From the NCBI GenBank assembly GCA_032433765.1, contig JAVIAB010000156.1, positions 87,044,269-87,108,268 of the forward strand: a stretch of DNA of 64,000 bases, given 5' to 3'. Within the stretch, counting starts at the first letter, position 1, and each line of letters starts with the position of its first letter. A program made the translations under genes and the position numbers. Of this stretch, positions 1-10,780 are shown in pieces. Source of the DNA: Megaustenia siamemsis (Eukaryota; Mollusca; Gastropoda; Stylommatophora; Ariophantidae). The notes under the pieces were generated by a model. That model was not told the DNA's origin. It did no database searches and saw only the letters and a program-made list of their open reading frames with translations.

Positions 1-220
1 CTCTGGGAGTCATTGAATTTCTGATACAAAATGACTATCATTGCTATCTATTGTTGTCAAACTTGATGACTTCACTCCCTCATGTTTGAGGTGGCCAGTG
101 CTTATAAATAAGACACGCAGGCACGGCAGACTCAGACATCATCGAATATTTCAGACGGTGTCGAGGGAAGTCTCTGATCAGCTACTGGAAAGATAAACCA
201 CGTCAAGCATGGAAGATATC
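1..220. other. Unique sequence before the first array
   Basis: Non-repetitive DNA at the window edge. No coding frame or transposon protein is recognisable. It carries a TATA-type core promoter candidate, listed separately, and runs straight into the 24-bp array at about 221. Confidence 0.6.
103..137 (+). promoter_or_regulatory. Candidate RNA polymerase II core promoter
   Basis: A TATAAATA box at 103-110 is followed by an initiator-like TCAGAC at 132-137. The A at 134 lies 31 bases from the first T of the TATA box, the spacing usual for animal TATA promoters. Transcription would run rightwards into the 24-bp array. No open reading frame follows, so the promoter could belong to a non-coding RNA, to an exon beyond the array, or to a transposon remnant. 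It may also be chance. Confidence 0.3.
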
Positions 221-1019
221 AGGATAGCAGTAGTGTAAATGTGTGAAGAAAGCAGTAGTGTAAATGTGTAAGGATAGCAGTAGTGTAAACGTGTAAAGAT
301 AGCAGTAGTGTAAATGTGTGAAGATAGCAGTAGTGTAAATGTGTAGGGATAGCAGTAGTGTAAACGTGTAAAGATAGCAGTAGTGTAAATGTGTAAGGAT
401 AGCAGTAGTGTAAATGTGTGAAGATAGCAGTAGTGTAAACGTGTGAAGATAGCAGTAGTGTAAACGTGTGAAGATAGCAGTAGTTAAACGTGTAAGGATA
501 GCAGTAGTGTAAATGTGTAAGGATAGCAGTAGTGTAAATGTGTAAGGATAGCAGTAGTGTAAATGTGTAAGGATAGCAGTAGTGTAATTGTGTAAGGATA
601 GCAGTAGTGTAAATGTGTAAAGATAGCAGTAGTGTAAACGTGTAAATATAGAGTTAGTGTATATGTGTAAAGATAGCAGTATAGTAAAGGTCTAAAGATA
701 GCAGTAGTGTAAATGTGTAAAGATAGCAGTAGAGTGTAAACGGGTAAATATAGCAGTAGTGTAAATGTGTAAAGATAGCAGTAGTGTAAACGTGTAAAGA
801 TAGCAGTAGTGTAAATGTGCAAAGACAGCAATAGTGTAAATGGGTAAAGATAGCAGTAGCTTAAATGTGTGAAGATAGCATTAGTGTAAATGTGTAAAGA
901 CAGCAGTAGCGTAAATGTGTAAAGACAGCAGTAGTGTAAACTTGTAAAGATAGCAGTAGCGTAAATGTGTGAAGTCAGCAGTAGTGTAAATGTGTGAAGA
1001 TAGCAGTAGTGTAAATGTG
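221..1019. repeat. 24-bp minisatellite, about 33 copies
   Basis: Units share the core GATAGCAGTAGTGTAAATGT, with A/G and C/T variants (AAACGTGT against AAATGTGT). Because 24 is a multiple of three and the minus strand lacks stops, a frame of about 115 codons with an eight-residue Tyr/Leu-rich repeat stays open. It has no other sign of being coding. Confidence 0.95.
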
Positions 1020-1041
1020 ATTTACTGTGACGGAACCGTAA

Positions 1042-2149
1042 AAGAAACCGCAGTAGGCACCATGTTAAACAGAGAAAGCGCGGTAGGCACCATGTTAAAC
1101 AGAGAAAGCGCGGTAGGCACCATGTTAAACAGAGAAAGCGCGGTAGGCACCATATTAAACAGAGAAAGAAAGCGCAGTAGGCACCATGTTAAACAGAGAA
1201 AGCGCGGTAGGCACCATATTAAACAGAGAAATAAAGCGCAGTAGGCACCATGTTAAACAGAGAAAGAAAGCGCAGTAGACACCATGTTAAACAGAGAAAG
1301 AAAGCGCAGTAGGCACCATGTTAAACAGAGAAATAAAGCGCAGTAGGCACCATATTAAACAGAGAAAGAAAGCGCAGTAGGCACCATATTAAACAGACAA
1401 AGAAAGCGCAGTAGGAACCATATTAAACAGAGAAAGAAAGCGCATTATGCGCCATATTAAACAGAGAAAGAAAGAGCAGTAGGCATCATGTTAAACAGAG
1501 AAAGGAAGCACAGTAGGCACCATATTAAACAGAGAAAGAAAGCGCAGTAGGCACCATGTTAAATAGAGAAATGGAAGCGCAGTAGGCACCATGTTAAATA
1601 GAGAAAGTAAGTGCAGTAGGCACCATGTTAAATAGAGAAAGTAAGTGCAGTAGGCACCATGTTAAATAGAGAAAGAAAGCACAGTAGGCACCATGTTAAA
1701 TAAAGAAAGAAAGCGCAGTAGGCACCATGTTTAACAGAGAAAGAAAGCATAGTAGGCACCATGTTAAATAGAGAAAGAAAGCGCAGTAGGCACCATGTTA
1801 AATAGAGAAAGAAAGCGCAATAGGCACCATGTTAAATAGAGAAAGAAAGCGCAGTAGGCACCATGTTAAACAGAGAAAGAAAGCGCAGTAGGCACCATGT
1901 TAAACTGAGAAAGAAAGCATAGTAGGCACCATGTTGAATAGAGAAAGAAAGCGCAGTAGGCACCATGTTTAACAGAGAAAGAAAGCATAGTACACACCAT
2001 GTTAAATAGAGAAAGAAAGCGCAGTAGGCACCATGTTAAATAGCGAAAGAAAGCGCAGTAGGCACCATGTAAAATAGAGAAAGAAAGCGCAGTAGGCACC
2101 ATGTTAAACAGAGAAAGAAAGCGCAGTAGGCACCATGTTAAATAGAGAA
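1042..2149. repeat. 30/34-bp minisatellite, about 33 copies
   Basis: Core GCAGTAGGCACCATGTTAAA. The first four or so units are 30 bp (AGAGAAAGCGCGGTAGG type). Later units are mostly 34 bp through an extra GAAA, so the array records a unit-length change. Right-hand units tend to read AAATAGAG where left-hand ones read AAACAGAG. Confidence 0.95.
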
Positions 2150-2164
2150 TAAAAGAAAACAGTG

Positions 2165-2216
2165 AAATGTTTTTGGCCAGTATGAGACAGAAATGTTTTT
2201 GGCCAGTATGAGACAG
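2165..2216. repeat. 26-bp direct duplication
   Basis: Two identical 26-bp copies containing TTTTTGGCCAGTATGAGACA, at 2165-2190 and 2191-2216, directly after the 30/34-bp array. This looks like an array that has only just begun, or one that never expanded. Confidence 0.85.
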
Positions 2217-2740
2217 AAAGCTGCTTGTGAAAGTGAGAGGGAGACCAATGGACATCAACATATAATGTCCGCACGTAGACTGTCTAGGAGCAGGAGGGGC
2301 TGGTGCGTGGGAGGAAAAGAAGCTTGATGAGAGAAGGGTAATTTGTTACCTATGAGAAAGGGATACATTAATCCCCCGTGGGGTGAGACAACCCATGCGA
2401 GTAATCAGATGATTCTCTAAGGTGAATCGGCTGCGGCTGTCAGAAGAAAGACACCAATGGCTTGGACATCCACCTTACGCTTCTAGCCCTGAGAGCGGGA
2501 GTGGGACGCTACTGACACATCTCATGCGCTGTAAAACATATGTTCACGGCATATGTGCGCTAGGCGGTGTTCGGATTCACCTATATAGGTCATCTTACAT
2601 CGCTTACACATGATGGCAATGATGATGTTGTGCCACGTGACACATACTCTCATCCCCACCATCCCCACGATTCATGTCTCCCATTCTCACGGGAAACAAA
2701 TTACCCTTCCCTCCCCCACCTTCTTCCTCCTTTCCCTTTT
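2217..2740. other. Unique island, no gene recognised
   Basis: About 520 bases of mostly single-copy sequence. Short open frames exist but none resembles a known protein. Around 2365-2425 it shares a loose motif (TTAATCC, then ACAACCCA, then TTCTCTAAGGT) with 4150-4190, so both may be remnants of one dispersed repeat. The right end becomes pyrimidine-rich and merges into the 17-bp array. Confidence 0.5.
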
Positions 2741-3277
2741 CTCCCTTATATTCCCCTCTCCCTTATATTCCCCTCTCCCTTATATTCCCCTCTTCCTTAT
2801 ATTCCCCTCTCCCTTATATTCCCCTCTCCCTTATATTCCCCTCTCCCTTATATTCCCCTCTCCCTTATATTCCCCTCTCCCTTATATTCCCATCTCCCTT
2901 ATATTCCCATCTCCCTTATATTCCCATCTCCCTTATATTCCCCTCTTCCTTATATTCCCCTCTTCCTTATATTCCCATCTCCCTTATATTCCCATCTCCC
3001 TTATATTCCCCTCTCCCTTATATTCCCCTCTCCCTTATATTCCCCTCTTCCTTATATTCCCATCTCCCTTATATTCCCATCTCCCTTATATTCCCATCTC
3101 CCTTATATTCCCATCTCCCTTATATTCCCCTCTCCCTTATATTCCCCTCTTCCTTATATTCCCCTCTCCCTTATATTCCCCTCTTCCTTATATTCCCCTC
3201 TTCCTTATATTCCCCTCTTCCTTATATTCCCCTCTTCCTTATATTCCCCTCTCCCTTATATTCCCCTCTCCCTTATC
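2741..3277. repeat. 17-bp pyrimidine-rich minisatellite, about 31 copies
   Basis: Unit TCCCTTATATTCCCCTC, with CTC/TTC and CCC/CCA variants. No stop codon occurs in any plus-strand frame, so three overlapping frames of 240-290 codons run through it. These are products of the 17-base periodicity (the peptide repeats every 17 residues), not genes. Confidence 0.95.
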
Positions 3278-3290
3278 TCTTCCTGTCCAC

Positions 3291-3500
3291 GTCAACAGAC
3301 ACATCGGGTCGAAGACAACAACAATGGAAGACATGCTTCCTGGACGACGCACCTGAGGCAGACCGAGAAGAAGGTGGTTTCAAGACATCAAGGAAACCTT
3401 GAACATGACATTAGAAGAAATGGACAAACTGACTAGAGACAGAGATTCTTTCAGACCGGCTGGGATGAATGATAATTTCTGTGGAAGATCTGGCTTGAGA
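3291..3500 (+). pseudogene. Decayed LINE reverse-transcriptase C-terminal tail (tentative)
   Basis: Read with one frameshift near 3395, the plus strand gives GRRQQQWKTCFLDDAPEAD and then TLNMTLEEMDKLTRDRDSF. This follows the pattern of non-LTR retrotransposon C-termini: a GR-x-x-x-x-W block, an acidic stretch, then a DR-x-x-(W/F)R tail. No catalytic reverse-transcriptase region is present, so it would be a 5'-truncated, dead copy. It lies between the 17-bp array and a repeat of about 60 bp that seems to be built from its own final segment. The match is by pattern only and moderately weak. Confidence 0.35.
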
Positions 3501-3775
3501 CATGTTGTTTCAGCCGCGTTTTGTTGGATGCAACGTTCTGTGGCAGGTCTAGTTAGAGACATACATTTGTTCAGTCGGTCTGAAGTGAATGCAGCTTTCT
3601 GTCGAAGATCTAGTTAGAGACATAGATTCTTTCAGACGGTCTATGATGAGAGCAACGCTCTGTGATAGATCTGGATAAAGACAGATATTCTTTCAGGCGG
3701 GCTGTGGTGAATGCAACGTTCTGTGTGAGATCTGGCTAGAGACAGAGATTGTTTTAGAGAGGCTGTGGTGAATGT
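3431..3775. repeat. Degenerate tandem repeat of about 60 bp, about 6 copies
   Basis: Successive copies begin TAGAGACAGAGATTCTTTCA or close variants at about 3433, 3494, 3553, 3614, 3674 and 3735, each followed by a TGTGGTGAATGCAACGTTCT-like block and GATCTGG. Copies differ much more than in the other arrays, so this one is older. The first copy is continuous with the LINE-tail-like frame on its left. Confidence 0.8.
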
Positions 3776-4310
3776 AACTTTTTTGCAAAGGACATGTCGC
3801 CTGATGATGATGTAATTAAATAATTGTTTGTCGCAGAATTGATCCAATTGTAACATCTGGACAAACAGGATAACAATAATTAGATTTGTTTTATTTGGTA
3901 TGTTTATTTGGTGTGTTTACTTGGTGTGTTTACTTGGTGTGTTTACTCGGTGTGTTTACTTGGTCTGTGTTTCTGAGTTGTTTTAATTATTGTGACTCAA
4001 ACATGTGAACACAAACAATGATACAGCGTGAAGGGGACAACTAAAAATAGAAAGAAGATGTTGCAGGAGTAAACAAGACTTCCAACTTGTAAACAAGGAG
4101 GAGACTGGGAGCGCTGCCATCGATTCTTGGCTCCAGATGAAAGGCCGGAAGGTTAATCCGGGGACTACCCAACGCCAGGCTTCTAAGGTTAAAGGTCACA
4201 TTAGGGCGTGTGTGTGCGCGTGTGTGTGTGCGTGTGTGTGTGTAAAAGGAGGAGAGGGGGGTGGAGTTGTTGTGGTAGTCAGAGCAAAACTTGACTAATG
4301 AGCTGAGTTT
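3776..4310. other. Spacer with a 15-bp repeat and a TG microsatellite
   Basis: Mostly single-copy. It holds about five copies of a 15-bp unit (TGTTTACTTGGTGTG) at 3893-3967 and a (TG)n tract with CG interruptions at 4206-4243, the latter potentially Z-DNA forming. No gene is recognised. Confidence 0.7.
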
Positions 4311-4608
4311 GTGTAACATGGGAGAGTTAACATGGGAGAGTGTAACAGGGGGGAGAGTGTGACAGGGGGGAGTGTAACAAGGGAAGAGTGTAACAGGGGG
4401 GAGAGTGTGACAGGGGGAGAGTGTGACAGGGGGGGGAGTGTAACAAGGGGAGAGTGTAACATGGGAGAGTGTAACAAGGGGAGAGTGTAACAAGAGGAGA
4501 GTGTAACAGGGGGAGAGTGTGACAGGGGGGAGTGTAACAAGGGGAGAGTGTAACAGGGGGAGAGTGTGACAGGGGGGAGTGTAACAGGGGAGAGTGTGTC
4601 AGTGGGAG
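4311..4608. repeat. G-rich minisatellite with irregular units
   Basis: Irregular units of about 15-20 bp built from GGGGAGAGTGTAACA and GGGGAGAGTGTGACA, with G runs of four to eight bases. The plus strand could form G-quadruplexes; the minus strand is pyrimidine-rich. Confidence 0.9.
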
Positions 4609-4858
4609 AAGCATAAAGTGTAACATGAAGACAGATTGTAACAAACATCAGGTGGGCTGTAGAAAAGGAGAGTCAGGAAGAGGATATGACGATTCAGCAC
4701 ACACACACACACACATAGATGGAGAAAGTGAGAGAGGGAAAGAGAGTGAGAGAGAGAGGAGATTGAGGGGGAGATAGAATAAAACATATAAAACACACAC
4801 ACACACACACACACATAGTTGAATAAAATAAAACATGCTAAAGATAAGGCTGTTAAAA
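4609..4858. other. Low-complexity spacer with two CA microsatellites
   Basis: (CA)n tracts occur at 4698-4715 and 4793-4815, separated by a GA-rich purine stretch. No gene is seen. Confidence 0.8.
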
Positions 4859-7800
4859 GGAGAGATAGTTACACAGAGAGAGGTCAGAATGAGAGATTGT
4901 TGCACTGAGAGAGGTCAGAATGAGAGATTGTTGCACTGAGAGAGGTCAGAATGAGAGATTGTTGTACTGAGAGAGGTCAGAATGAGAGATTGTTGCACTG
5001 AGAGAGGTCAGAATGAGAGATTGTTGCACTGAGAGAGGTCAGAATGAGAGATTGTTGCACTGAGAGAGGTCAGAATGAGAGATAGTTACACAGAAAGAGA
5101 TGTCAGAATGAGAGATTGTTGCACAGAGAGAGGTCAGAATGAGAGATTGTTGCACAGAGAGAGGTCAGAATGAGAGATAGTTACACAGAGAGAGGTCAGA
5201 ATGAGAGATTGTTGCACAGAGAAATGTCAGAATGAGAGATTGTTGCACTGAGAGAGGTCAGAATGAGAGATTGTTGCACAGAGAGATGTCAGAATGAGAG
5301 ATTGTTGCACAGAGAAATGTCAGAATGAGAGATTGTTGCACTGAGAGAGGTCAGAATGAGAGATTGTTGCACAGAGAAATGTCAGAATGAGAGATTAATG
5401 CACTGAGAGAGGTCAGAATGAGAGATTATTGCACAGAGAAATGTCAGAATGAGAGATTGTTGCACAGAGAGAGGTCAGAATGAGAGATTATTGCACAGAG
5501 AAATGTCAGAATGAGAGATTGTTGCACTGAGAGAGGTCAGAATGAGAGATTGTTGCACAGAGAGATGTCAGAATGAGAGATTGTTGCACAGAGAGAGGTC
5601 AGAATGAGAGATTGTTGCACAGAGAGATGCCAGAATGAGAGATTGTTGCACAGAGAGCATTCAGAATAAGAGATTATTGCACAGAGAGATGTCAGAATGA
5701 GAGATTGTTGCACAGAGAGCATTCAGAATAAGAGATTATTGCACAGAGAGATGTCAGAATGAGAGATTGTTACACCGAGAGAGGTCAGAATGAGAGATTC
5801 TTGCATAGAGAGAGGTTAGAATGAGAGATTGTTGCACAGAGAGAGGTCAGAATGAGAGATTGTTGCACTGAGAGAGGTCAGAATGAGAGATTCTTGCATA
5901 GAGCGAGGTCAGAATGAGAGATTGTTGCATAGAGCGAGGTCAGAATGAGAGATTGTTGCACAGAGAGCGCTCAGAATGAGAGATTGTTGCACAGAGAGAT
6001 GTCAGAATGAGAGATTGTTGCACAGAGAGTGCTCAGAATGAGAGATTGTTGCACAGAGAGATGTCAGAATGAGAGATTGTTGCACTGAGAGAGGTCAGAA
6101 TGAGAGATTCTTGCATAGAGCGAGGTCAGAATGAGAGATTGTTGCACAGAGAGATGTCAGAATGAGAGATTGTTGCACTGAGACAGGTCAGAATGAGAGA
6201 TTGTTGCACTGAGAGAGGTCAGAATGAGAGATAGTTACACAGAGAGAGGTCTGAATGAGAGATTGTTGCACTGAGAGAGGTCAGAATGAGAGATAGTTAC
6301 ACAGAGAGAGGTCAGAATGAGAGATTGTTGCACTGAGTAAGGTCAGAATGAGAGATTGTTGCACAGAGAGAGGTCAGAAGGAGAGATTGTTGCACTCAGA
6401 GAGGTCAGAATGAGAGATTGTTGCACAGAGAGATGTCAGAATGAGAGATTATTGCACAGAGAGAGGTCAGAATGAGAAATTGTTGCACTGAGAGAGGTCA
6501 GAATGAGAGATTGTTGCACAGAGAGATGTCAGAATGAGAGATTGTTGCACAGAGAGAGGTCAGAATGAGAGATTGTTGCACAGAGAGAGGTCAGAATGAG
6601 AGATAGTTACACAGAGAGAGGTCAGAATGAGAGATTGTTGCACAGAGAGATGTCAGAATGAGAGATTGTTGCACAGAGAGAGGTCAGAATGAGAGATTGT
6701 TGCACTGAGAGAGGTCAGAATGAGAGATTGTTGCACTGAGAGAGGTCAGAATGAGAGATTGTTACACAGAGAGAGGTCAGAATGAGAGATTGTTGCACAG
6801 AGAGAGGTCAGAATGAGAGATTGTTGCACAGAGAGATGTCAGAATGAGAGATTGTTGCACTGAGAGAGGTCAGAATGAGAGATTGTTGCACTGAGAGAGG
6901 TCAGAAGGAGAGATTGTTGCACTGAGAGAGGTCAGAAGGAGAGATTGTTGCACTGAGAGAGGTCAGAATGAGAGATTGTTGCACTGAGAGAGGTCAGAAT
7001 GAGAGATTGTTACACAGAGAGAGGTCAGAAGGAGAGATTGTTGCACTGAGAGAGGTCAGAAGGAGAGATTGTTACACAGAGAGAGGTCAGAATGAGAGAT
7101 TGTTGCACTGAGAGAGGTCAGAATGAGAGATTGTTACACAGAGAGAGGTCAGAAGGAGAGATTGTTACAAAGAGAGAGGTCAGAAGGAGAGATTGTTGCA
7201 CTGAGAGAGGTCAGAATGAGAGATTGTTACACAGAGAGAGGTCAGAAGGAGAGATTGTTACACAGAGAGAGGTCAGAATGAGAAATTGTTGCACAGAGAG
7301 AGGTCAGAATGAGAGATTGTTACACAGAGAGATGTCAGAATGAGAGATTGTTGCACAGAGAGCGTTCAGAATGAGAGATTGTTGCACAGAGAGAGGTCAG
7401 AATGAGAGATTGTTGCACAGAGAGAGGTCAGAATGATAGATAGTTACACAGAGAGATGTCAGAATGAGAGATTGTTACACAGAGAGAGGTCAGAATGAGA
7501 GATAGTTACACAGAGAGATGTCAGAATGAGAGATAGTTACACAGAGAGAGGTCAGAATGAGAGATTGTTGCACAGAGAGAGGTCAGAATGAGAGATTGTT
7601 ACACAGAGAGATGTCAGAATGAGAGATAGTTACACAGAGAGAGGTCAGAATGAGAGATAGTTACACAGAGAGAGGTCAGAATGAGAGATAGTTACACAGA
7701 GAGAGGTCAGAATGAGAGATTGTTACACAGAGAGATGTCAGAATGAGAGATAGTTACACAGAGAGAGGTCAGAATGAGAGATAGTTACACAGAGAGATGT

Positions 7801-9775
7801 CAGAATGAGAGATTGTTGCACAGAGAGCGTTCAGAATGAGAGATTGTTACACAGAGAGATGTCAGAATGAGAGATAGTTACACAGAGAGAGGTCAGAATG
7901 AGAGATTGTTGCACAGAGATAGGTCAGAATGAGAGATTGTTACACAGAGAGATGTCAGAATGAGAGATAGTTACACAGAAAGAGGTCAGAATGAGAGATA
8001 GTTACACAGAGAGAGGTCAGAATGAGAGATAGTTACACAGAGAGAGGTCAGAATGAGAGATTGTTACACAGAGAGATGTCAGAATGAGAGATAGTTACAC
8101 AGAGAGAGGTCAGAATGAGAGATAGTTACACAGAGAGATGTCAGAATGAGAGATTGTTGCACAGAGAGATGTCAGAATGAGAGATAGTTACACAGAGAGA
8201 TGTCAGAATGAGAGATTGTTGCACAGAGAGATGTCAGAATGAGAGATTGTTGCACAGAGAGATGTCAGAATGAGAGATTGTTGCACAGAGAGCGTTCAGA
8301 ATGAGAGATTGTTGCACAGAGAGATGTCAGAATGAGATTGTTGCACTGAGAGAGGTCAGAATGAGAGATTGTTGCACTGAGAGATGTCAGAATGAGAGAT
8401 TGTTGCACAGAGAGAGGTCAGAATGAGAGATTGTTGCACAGAGAGAGGTCAGAATGAGAGATTGTTGCACTGAGAGAGGTCAGAATGAGAGATTGTTGCA
8501 CAGAGAGAGGTCAGAATGAGAGATTGTTGCACAGAGAGAGGTCAGAATGAGAGATTGTTGCACTGAGAGATGTCAGAATGAGAGATAGTTACACAGAGAG
8601 ATGTCAGAATGAGAGATTGTTGCACTGAGAGAGGTCAGAATGAGAGATTGTTGCACTGAGAGAGGTCAGAATGAGAGATTGTTGCACAGAGAGAGGTCAG
8701 AATGAGAGATTGTTGCACAGAGAGATGTCAGAATGAGAGATTGTTGCACAGAGAGATGTCAGAATGAGAGATTGTTGCACTGAGAGAGGTCAGAATGAGA
8801 GATTGTTGCACTGAGAGAGGTCAGAATGAGAGATAGTTATACAGAGAGATCTCAGAATGAGAGATTGTTGCACTGAGAGAGGTCAGAATGAGAGATTCTT
8901 GCATAGAGCGAGGTAAGAATGAGATTCTTGCATAGAGCGAGGTCAGAATGAGAGATTCTTGCATAGAGCGAGGTCAGAATGAGAAATTCTTGCATAGAGC
9001 GAGGTCAGAATGAGAGATTGTTGCACAAAGTGATGTCAGAATGAAAGATTCTTGCATAGAGCGAGGTCAGAATGAGAAATTCCTACATAGAGCGAGGTAA
9101 GAATGAGAGATTCTTGCATAGAGCGAGGTAAGAATGAGAGATTCTTGCATAGAACGAGGTCAGAATGAGAAATTCTTGCATAGAGCGAGGTAAGAATGAG
9201 AGATTCTTGCATAGAGCGAGGTCAGAATGAGAGATTCTTGCATAGAACGAGGTCAGAATGAGAAATTCTTGCATAGAGCGAGGTCAGAATGAGAGATTGT
9301 TGCACAAAGTGATGTCAGAATGAAAGATTCTTGCATAGAGCGAGGTCAGAATGAGAAATTCCTACATAGAGCGAGGTAAGAATGAGAGATTCTTGCATAG
9401 AGCGAGGTAAGAATGAGAGATTCTTGCATAGAACGAGGTCAGAATGAGAAATTATTGCATAGAGCGAGGTAAGAATGAGAGATTCTTGCATAGAGCGAGG
9501 TAAGAATGAGAGATTCTTGCATAGAGCGAGGTAAGAATGAGAGATTCTTGCATAGAGCGAGGTAAGAATGAGAGATTCTTGCATAGAGCGAGGTAAGAAT
9601 GAGAGATTCTTGCATATAGCGAGTTCAGAATGAGAAATTCTTGCATAGAGCGAGGTCAGAATGAGAGATTCTTGCATAGAGCGAGGTAAGAATGAGAGAT
9701 TCTTGCATAGAGCGAGGTAAGAATGAGAGATTCTTGCATAGAGCGAGGTCAGAATGAGAGATTGTTGCACTGAGA
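4859..9775. repeat. 31-bp satellite, about 158 copies
   Basis: Core GAGGTCAGAATGAGAGATTG. The variable half reads TTGCACTGAGA, TTGCACAGAGA or AGTTACACAGAGA. Variants form neighbourhoods, for example the GTTACAC type enriched at about 7000-8200. From about 8880 a distinct CTTGCATAGAGCGAGGT subfamily takes over. Frames of 60-150 codons on either strand are products of the 31-bp period. Confidence 0.97.
8880..9765. repeat. CTTGCATAGAGCGAGG subfamily of the 31-bp satellite
   Basis: The right-hand fifth of the array has its own unit type, with GAGATTCTTGCATAGAGCGA as core. Inside it a block marked by GCACAAAGTGATGTC recurs at 9024 and 9303, an offset of 279 bp, which is exactly nine 31-bp units. 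A nine-unit segment was therefore duplicated as a block. Confidence 0.85.
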
Positions 9776-9802
9776 GGTTAGAGATGATGTAGACAATGTC
9801 AG

Positions 9803-10236
9803 AGATATAGATTGTGCTAGATAGATGGCCTATCAGACAAGTGTTACAAGATATAGATTGTGCTAGATAGATGGCCTATCAGACAAGTGTAACAAGATAT
9901 AGATTGTGCTAGATAGATGGCCTATCAGACAAGTGTAACAAGATATAGATTGCACAAGATAGATGGCCTATCAGACAAGTGTAACAAGATATAGATTGCA
10001 CAAGATAGATGGCCTATCAGACAAGTGTAACAAGATATAGATTGTGCTAGATAGATGGCCTATCAGACAAGTGTAACAAGATATAGATTTAGATAGATGG
10101 CCTATCAGACAAGTGTAACAAGATATAGATTGCACAAGATAGATGGCCTATCAAACAAGTGTAACAAGATATAGATTGCACAAGATAGATGGCCTATCAG
10201 ACAAGTGTAACAAGATATAGATTGTGCTAGATAGAT
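9803..10236. repeat. 46-bp minisatellite, about 9 copies
   Basis: Units contain GATGGCCTATCAGACAAGTG followed by TAACAAGATATAGATTG. The variable part is TGCTAG or CACAAG. One unit near 10090 is shortened. Confidence 0.95.
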
Positions 10237-10441
10237 CCACAGAGTGAGCGTGTGTGTATATTGCTGTAACAGATCGGATCACATGTTCTAGGTAGCCATT
10301 ACATTTATGTGTAACGGTAAAATGAATATAGCGCGCAAGAGAAAGACAGCGGTGGCTGGAGAAAGTAGGCACGATATGTGAGTTGTAACGAGGAGGTGTG
10401 TAACAATTATAGACTGGGACCAATGTATGAAAGTAACAGAC
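10237..10441. other. Unique spacer
   Basis: About 200 bases of single-copy sequence between two arrays. No gene, RNA or transposon signature is recognised. Confidence 0.6.
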
Positions 10442-10758
10442 AAGAACATGACAAGATATAAACTAACAGATAAAGAGCATGTACATACATAAAGTAACAG
10501 ATAAAGAAAATGTACATACATAAAGTAACAGAAAAAGAGCATGTACATACATAAAGTAACAGATAAAGAACATGTACATACATAAAGTAACAGATAAAGA
10601 ACATGTACATACATAAAGTAACAGATAAAGAACATGTACATACATAAAGTAACAGATAAAGAACATGTACATACATAAAGTAACAGATAAAGAACATGTA
10701 CATACATAAAGTAACAGATAAAGAGCATGTACATACATAAAGTAACAGATAAAGAACA
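10442..10758. repeat. Second 31-bp minisatellite, about 10 copies
   Basis: Core AAAGTAACAGATAAAGAACA followed by TGTACATACAT. The period matches the 31-bp satellite at 4.9-9.8 kb but the sequence is unrelated. The minus strand has no stops, giving frames of about 130-160 codons that repeat every 31 residues. Confidence 0.95.
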
Positions 10759-10780
10759 CGAATAATTTGCTCAATAACGG

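Noticed and set aside
4041..4200. Minus-strand open stretch between 15-bp and G-rich repeats as a gene
   Set aside because: The frame continues into the G-rich array, and the unique part has no recognised motif or splice pair.
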